The position numbers and the translations under genes were made by a program. Source: Streptomyces sp. 846.5 (lineage in GTDB: Bacteria > Actinomycetota > Actinomycetes > Streptomycetales > Streptomycetaceae). Taken from it: 64,000 bases of DNA. The notes below the pieces were generated by a model that made no database searches, had not been told where the DNA came from, and saw only the letters and a program-made list of their open reading frames with translations. The stretch covers positions 1,736,001-1,800,000 of the forward strand of contig NZ_SOBN01000002.1 in assembly GCF_004365705.1 (NCBI RefSeq), in the 5' to 3' direction. Below, one piece after another: positions 59,556-64,000 of this stretch (positions within the stretch are counted from its first letter, which is position 1; the number at the start of each line of letters is the position of its first letter).

Positions 59556-61664
59556 CTACGGGGTCAGCACCCGCAGGTTCCCGCTCACGCGGGCGAGGTC
59601 GGCCGGGACCTGTCCGAGCACCTTCTCGCCGTCCACCGCGACCATCGGGACGACCGCCGAGGAGAGGAACGAGTTCAGGCCGGTGAGCAGGAAGTCGCCC
59701 AGCCTGCCGGAGACGATCCGCAGCACGGCGGCACCGCCCTTCGCGCCCTGGACGGTGACCTCGGCGCTCCGGCCCGCGCCCAGCGGCAGGTGGACCGTGA
59801 CCGGGCCCTCGTTGTCGCTCTGGATCAGCACGGTGAGGTAGCCGGTGTCGGCCGCCCCGGCGACGGTGCGCCAGTAGGCGTCGGCGCTGCCGGTGACCAC
59901 CTGCGGACCGTCGAACAGCGGGCCGTCGACCGGGGCCGCGGCGGCACGGCCGGGCGCGGCCAGCGCCTCGGCCAGCACCGTGCAGGGCCGCAGCAGCTCG
60001 TCCAGCTGCGGCACCTCGCCGCCGACCAGGTCGACCCGGTGCCCGGCCGCCAGGTGTCCGGCCAGCAGCTCCTGCACCCGGCGGTGCATGAACGCGCCGC
60101 CGTGCAGCACCAGATGCGGATGGCCGGCCAGCGCGTCGGGGTCGGCCGACTCCAGGTCGACGACCCGGTAGTCCCGCCCCTCGGTGCGCATCCGCTCGTG
60201 GAAGGCCCGCAGCGGGCGTCCGCAGGCGGCGCCGCCGATCGGCTCGGCCGCCCGGTCCGAGGGCGTCCAGGCGGCCACCGCAGCGTAGGGCGCGTACAGC
60301 GCCCAGCTGGGGCCGGTCACCTGACGGGCCGCCAGGAACTCGCCGCCGTGCAGGTCGAAGAAGTCCGCGAGCATCCGGACCGTGCCTGCCTTCCCGGTGG
60401 GACGGCCCTCGGCGTCGATCGGCGGGCAGTCCGGGTAGGGCGGGGCGTGCATGACGTCCATGTCCTCGCCCCAGCCCGAAGTGGCCACGCCGGTGTACAC
60501 GTTGACGCCGGTGGCCCCGGCCGCCAGGGCCAGCACGCTCTGGTGGAAGCTGGTCGCGCCGGCCGCGTACGCACGGTCGTACAGCTCCGAGAAGCCCCAG
60601 TTCTCCTCCATGTTGGGGCCCGGGGCGCGCTTGGCCGCCAGCACATAGCGGGCATGCGCGTCATGGTCGGTGGAGACCACGCCCATCCAGTTGGTGAAGC
60701 CGTAGTTGATGCCGTTCCAGCGCTCGGGACGGACCCGGGACAGCCAGTCGTCGAAGGAGTGCACATGCTCGGCCGGCGGGTTGACGTTGACCAGCACCGG
60801 GACCTCCGGGGCCAGCGCCTCGGACCAGCCGTGGTAGGCCGCGGCCAGCAGATCGGCGTGGTAGCGGCCCCAGTCGGCGCGGGCCAGCTGCTCCTGCACC
60901 GAGGCCGCGGTACGGCGCTCGCGCGGCGGTTCGATCCGGGCCCAGTCGTCGTGATCGGTACCGTGCGCCTGGTTGTAGGCGTCCAGGCTGCCGTAGTACC
61001 CGCTCAGCCCGCTGCGGAAGAAGGCCAGTCCGGGGGCGCTGTAGTCGTAGCACCACAGCGGCAGCGCACCGTCGGTGAACAGGCCCTCGTTGGCTATCTG
61101 CACCAGCACCACCGGGCCGTTGGGGGCGGTGGTGGCCTGCAGCACCTCCTTGCTGACGGCCCGCATCCAGTCGCCGACCCGGGCGGTGAAGTACGCGCCG
61201 AGCGGCGCCGGCAGCGGCCAGCGCTCGACCTTCCCGTCCGCGCCCAGCCGCGAGCCCGGCCACAGGCCGGGGTTGCCCTCGGCGTCCAGGATCGCCTCGA
61301 CCTCGGGGTTGTGCGCCGGGCAGATCCAGTCCGGCAGGCCGCCGTAGTTGGTCTCGGCGTGGATGAACGGGCCCGGCTTGGCGATCACGGTCAGGCCGAG
61401 CTCCGCGCAGATCCGCAGATAGCCCAGCAGGTCCCGGTCCGGACGGGTGGAGCCGGTGAAGTCCGGCAGCACGTCCGGATCCGGCTGGTGGTGCCGCCAG
61501 GGGATGTAGCTGGTGACGCACCGGATCCCGGTCGCGTCACGAAGGGTTCGCAGCCGATCCCGCCACACCGACGGGTTGTCCCGGTAGTACGGATAGTCGG
61601 CAGTGGCGAGCAGGCCGGGGGCGCCGTCGGTGTGGAGCACGCCGTCTCGGAGCTCGATGCGCAC
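59556..61664 (-). CDS. Glycoside hydrolase family 35 (beta-galactosidase-like)
   Basis: 702 residues. TIM barrel starting ELRDGVLHTDGAPGLLATAD, YPYYRDNPSVWRDRLRTL, VTSYIPWRHHQPDP, KPGPFIHAETNYGGLPDW and VVLVQIANEGLF (acid/base Glu), with NMEENWGFSELYD possibly holding the nucleophile. C-terminal beta domains follow. GH35 enzymes release beta-galactose or exo-glucosamine residues. No signal peptide is present, so it probably acts inside the cell on imported oligosaccharides. It is 76 bp downstream of, and co-directional with, the GH1 gene. Confidence 0.85.
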   Translation of the reverse strand: MRIELRDGVLHTDGAPGLLATADYPYYRDNPSVWRDRLRTLRDATGIRCVTSYIPWRHHQPDPDVLPDFTGSTRPDRDLLGYLRICAELGLTVIAKPGPFIHAETNYGGLPDWICPAHNPEVEAILDAEGNPGLWPGSRLGADGKVERWPLPAPLGAYFTARVGDWMRAVSKEVLQATTAPNGPVVLVQIANEGLFTDGALPLWCYDYSAPGLAFFRSGLSGYYGSLDAYNQAHGTDHDDWARIEPPRERRTAASVQEQLARADWGRYHADLLAAAYHGWSEALAPEVPVLVNVNPPAEHVHSFDDWLSRVRPERWNGINYGFTNWMGVVSTDHDAHARYVLAAKRAPGPNMEENWGFSELYDRAYAAGATSFHQSVLALAAGATGVNVYTGVATSGWGEDMDVMHAPPYPDCPPIDAEGRPTGKAGTVRMLADFFDLHGGEFLAARQVTGPSWALYAPYAAVAAWTPSDRAAEPIGGAACGRPLRAFHERMRTEGRDYRVVDLESADPDALAGHPHLVLHGGAFMHRRVQELLAGHLAAGHRVDLVGGEVPQLDELLRPCTVLAEALAAPGRAAAAPVDGPLFDGPQVVTGSADAYWRTVAGAADTGYLTVLIQSDNEGPVTVHLPLGAGRSAEVTVQGAKGGAAVLRIVSGRLGDFLLTGLNSFLSSAVVPMVAVDGEKVLGQVPADLARVSGNLRVLTP

Positions 61665-61704
61665 AGGGGGTCCTCTCGGTGCGGGAATTCATGGGTCGGT
61701 CTGC

Positions 61705-61716
61705 CAACAAAGAGTT
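61705..61716. promoter_or_regulatory. 12-mer shared with the LacI upstream region
   Basis: CAACAAAGAGTT, 41 bp before the GH35 ATG. The same 12 bases, in the other orientation, occur at 63416-63427 upstream of the LacI gene. Possible common operator half-site. Confidence 0.4.
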
Positions 61717-61740
61717 GATGCTGCGCTGATTGAGATGCCG

Positions 61741-63165
61741 TCAGCCTCGGCGGCTGCGGCGGATGTTGTCGCGGAACCAGCGGCCGCTCTGCTTGACGGT
61801 GCGCTTCTGGGTCTCGTAGTCGACGTGGACGATGCCGAAGCGCTTGTCGTAGCCGTAGCTCCACTCGAAGTTGTCCAGCAGCGACCAGGCGAAGTAGCCG
61901 CGGACGTCGGCGCCGGCGTCGCGGGCCGCGGCCACCGCCTCGATGTGCTCGGCGAAGTACGCGGTGCGCTCGGCGTCCTGGACCTCGCCGTCCTGGTCCG
62001 GCTGGTCGTCGAAGGCGGCGCCGTTCTCGGTGACGTACAGCGGGATGCCCGGGTAGTCGGCGCCCAGCCTGGTCAGCATGCCGGTGAGGCCGAAGGGGGT
62101 GATCTCCCAGTCCATGGCGGTGACCGGGTAGCCCTGGGGGACGAGCCGGGTCAGCGCCACCCCGTCGGCCGTCGCCTCGACCGCCGAGTCGTCCTCCGCG
62201 GTGCCCGAGAAGTAGTGGCTGGTGTAGTAGTTGACGCCGAGGAAGTCCAGCGGCTGGGCGATCACCGAGAGGTCCCCGTGCTGGACCGGGAGATGCACCC
62301 CGCGGGCCGACAACTCGTCGACCACGTCGGTCGGGTAGCTGCCGAGCACCAGCGGGTCGGTGTAGATCCGGGTGCCGAAGCCGTCGGCGCGGCGCGCCGC
62401 GGCGCGGTCGGCGTCGGTGTCGGTGGCCGGCAGCGCGTGCGCGGTGTTGAGGGTGATGCCCACCTGGATCGGCTCCGGCGCGGCCTCCCGCAGCCGCTGG
62501 GTCGCCAGTCCGTGGCCGAGCAGCAGGTGGTGCACGGCGGCCATGGAGTCGCCGAAATCCTGCCTGCCGGGAGCGTGCCGGCCGGTGTCGTAGCCCAGGA
62601 CCGCCGAGCACCAGGGCTCGTTGAGCGTGGTCCACCAGCGCACCCGGTCGCCGAGCCGGTTCATCGCGATCTCGGCGAAGTCCGCGAAGCGGTGGGCGGT
62701 GTCCCGGGCCGGCCAGCCGCCGGCGTCCTCCAACTCCTGCGGCAGGTCCCAGTGGTAGAGCGTGACCCAGGGCAGCACCCCGCGCTCCAGCAGCCGGTCG
62801 ACCAGGCGGTCGTAGAAGGCCATGCCGCGCTGGTTGACGGCGCCCCGGCCGCCCGGCTGGATCCGCGGCCAGGACAGCGAGAAGCGGTACGAGTCCACGC
62901 CGAGGCCGGCGATCAGGTCCACGTCCTCGGGCATCCGGTGGTAGTGGTCGCAGGCCACGTCGCCGTTGTCGCCGCCGAAGACGGCTCCGGGCACGCGGCT
63001 GAAGGTGTCCCAGATCGAGGCGGTCCTGCCCTCCTCGAAGGCGGCGCCCTCGATCTGGTAGGCGGAGGTGGCGACGCCCCACAGGAAGTCCACGGGGAAG
63101 CGGGAGCCCGCGTCGGAGCGCGGCTCGGGCGCGGACGCGGACGAGCGGTCGAGGCTGGTCGTCAT
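61741..63165 (-). CDS. Glycoside hydrolase family 1 (beta-glucosidase-like)
   Basis: 474 residues, the usual GH1 length. FPVDFLWGVATSAYQIEGA at the start, the acid/base Glu in TTLNEPWCSAVLGY (about 175) and the nucleophile in PLYVTENGAAFDD (about 375), then YFAWSLLDNFEWSYGYDKRFGIVHVD. It hydrolyses beta-glucosides such as cellobiose in the cytoplasm. Its upstream region holds GAGAGCGCTCTC palindromes typical of LacI-type (CebR-like) operators. Confidence 0.92.
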   Translation of the reverse strand: MTTSLDRSSASAPEPRSDAGSRFPVDFLWGVATSAYQIEGAAFEEGRTASIWDTFSRVPGAVFGGDNGDVACDHYHRMPEDVDLIAGLGVDSYRFSLSWPRIQPGGRGAVNQRGMAFYDRLVDRLLERGVLPWVTLYHWDLPQELEDAGGWPARDTAHRFADFAEIAMNRLGDRVRWWTTLNEPWCSAVLGYDTGRHAPGRQDFGDSMAAVHHLLLGHGLATQRLREAAPEPIQVGITLNTAHALPATDTDADRAAARRADGFGTRIYTDPLVLGSYPTDVVDELSARGVHLPVQHGDLSVIAQPLDFLGVNYYTSHYFSGTAEDDSAVEATADGVALTRLVPQGYPVTAMDWEITPFGLTGMLTRLGADYPGIPLYVTENGAAFDDQPDQDGEVQDAERTAYFAEHIEAVAAARDAGADVRGYFAWSLLDNFEWSYGYDKRFGIVHVDYETQKRTVKQSGRWFRDNIRRSRRG

Positions 63166-63528
63166 GGTTCTCCATATCGGGCCGGGATGGCGTACTGCGG
63201 CGCAGCAGTGCGGGAGAGCGCTCTCTCACACAGTGGGAGTGTTGCGCCCACCCTCCATGACCGTCAAGAGCCCCGCTGGAAGACCTGCTTGCCTCCGAGA
63301 GGTGAAGCCAGGTCACATCCCTGCAACACCGTTGACTTCGAGTCTTGACAGCAACCACGCCCGGGGGCAAGCTCCGGGCAAGCGGAGAGCGCTCTCTCTG
63401 CTCGGTCGGCGAGTTAACTCTTTGTTGCCGGAACGTGATTGACGTGACGCAGATTACCCTGCTTGACTCCCCGACGGAACCGGTTACGGAACCGGTTCCC
63501 CACCGATCAATGACGAACGGAGGCGGAC
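63166..63528. promoter_or_regulatory. Divergent regulatory region between GH1 and LacI genes
   Basis: 363 bp without a gene. It contains GAGAGCGCTCTC twice (63214-63225 and 63385-63396), the palindrome GAGTTAACTC (63411-63420), and two adjoining copies of GGAACCGGTT(A/C)C (63476-63499). All have the size and symmetry of LacI-family operators, and the last pair sits 30 bp before the LacI start. Confidence 0.75.
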
Positions 63529-64000
63529 GTGCCGATCACCATCGCCGACGTGGCCAAGCACGCCGGGGTCAGCAAGACCACGGTCTCCCGGGTCCTCAAC
63601 GGCAAGGGCGAGCTCAACGCGGCCACGGCCGCCCGGGTGCGCCAGGTGATCGCCGAGCTCGGCTACGTCCCCAGCGCCGGCGCGGTCGGCCTGGCCCGCG
63701 GACGGACCCAGATCGTCGGCATGCTGGTGCCCTCGCTGACCTGGCCGTGGATCGGCGAGGTGCTCCAGGGCGTGGTCGACGTCGTGGAGGCGGAGGGCTT
63801 CGGCCTGCTGCTGTTCACCTGCAACCGCGGCGAGGAGTCGCTGCGCCGCTTCGCCCAGCAGGTCTCGGCGAAATCCTTCGACGGACTCCTGGTGATAGAG
63901 CCCGAGGGCACCCTCGACTACATCACCGAACTCCACGAAGCAGGCCTCCCGGTCGTCCTGATCGACGACCGCGGCCACCAGCCCATCTTCCCCTCGGTCG
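63529..64000 (+). CDS. LacI family transcriptional regulator, N-terminal part
   Basis: 157 codons are present and the gene runs off the window. The HTH is ITIADVAKHAGVSKTTVSRVLNGKGELN (with the minor-groove hinge SAGAVGLARG), then the start of the periplasmic-binding-like core: VGMLVPSLTWPWIGEVLQG and LLLFTCNRGEESLRRF. It most likely represses the GH1/GH35 genes and itself by the palindromes just upstream. GTG start with GGAGG 5 nt before it. Confidence 0.92.
   Translation, partial: MPITIADVAKHAGVSKTTVSRVLNGKGELNAATAARVRQVIAELGYVPSAGAVGLARGRTQIVGMLVPSLTWPWIGEVLQGVVDVVEAEGFGLLLFTCNRGEESLRRFAQQVSAKSFDGLLVIEPEGTLDYITELHEAGLPVVLIDDRGHQPIFPSV

Overview
The window looks like chromosomal DNA of a very high-GC, Gram-positive actinobacterium, most likely of the Streptomyces/Streptacidiphilus/Kitasatospora group. 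The evidence is GC-saturated third codon positions, many GTG starts, 4-nt ATGA/GTGA overlaps inside operons, F420/LLM and TetR gene families, a sugar ABC importer without its own ATPase, and two copies of a long intergenic hairpin repeat that I recall as common in Streptomyces. No rRNA, tRNA, CRISPR array, prophage or replication origin was seen. All assignments come from reading motifs; no search was run.

Layout. 1-5.8 kb: acyl-CoA and redox genes (YciI end, enoyl-CoA hydratase, PPOX-fold protein, acyl-CoA thioesterase, Rieske lipoprotein, TetR, FadD17-like acyl-CoA ligase). 5.8-12.1 kb: a tightly overlapping three-gene operon (GCS2/circularly permuted ATP-grasp fusion, glutamine-dependent amidotransferase resembling the N-acetylglutaminylglutamine-amide enzyme, S9 peptidase) that may make a small amidated peptide. 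12.3-14 kb: a Tat-secreted PHP metallohydrolase gene broken by a frameshift. 14.9-20 kb: a polyol/sugar operon (DeoR regulator, frameshifted solute-binding lipoprotein, two permeases, Zn-dependent dehydrogenase). 20-25.8 kb: GDSL esterase, small unknowns, methyltransferase, and an SDR/TetR divergent pair with two palindromic operators.

26-29.5 kb: a secreted DUF3494 (ice-binding-like) protein with a Gly-Gly-Thr-Thr repeat tail, followed by a DUF5819 / HTTM / DCC-thioredoxin trio resembling SdpAB-type peptide maturation machinery. 29.9-36.2 kb: a reductive pyrimidine (or hydantoin) catabolic operon (nitrilase-type ureidopropionase, class-III aminotransferase, dihydropyrimidinase, LLM flavin/F420 oxidoreductase, NCS1 permease) that has no dihydropyrimidine dehydrogenase gene. 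37-41.4 kb: a divergent, translationally coupled operon (acetoacetate-decarboxylase-like protein, SDR, two paralogous amidohydrolases) with palindromic operator candidates, one of which recurs upstream of the FadD17-like gene 31 kb away.

42.3-47.6 kb is the mobile region: Uma2 nuclease-fold protein, a broken IS630 transposase, an IS3 element that interrupts a hypothetical gene, and a 1.6-kb IS630-type element with near-perfect 29-bp terminal inverted repeats that carries an orphan Imm53 immunity gene. 47.6-53.1 kb: sterol desaturase, lysoplasmalogenase, exonuclease III, gamma-glutamyltransferase, CtaG. 53.2-58.6 kb: a cell-envelope polymer or phosphoglycolipid operon (nucleotidyltransferase, sn-glycerol-1-phosphate dehydrogenase-like protein, CDP-alcohol phosphotransferase, glycosyltransferase, ABC exporter). 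58.8-64 kb: IPP isomerase, GH35 and GH1 glycosidases, and a LacI regulator running off the end, with operator palindromes between.

Four genes need exactly one extra base to be intact. This could reflect assembly error, real mutation or, for the transposases, -1 programmed frameshifting.
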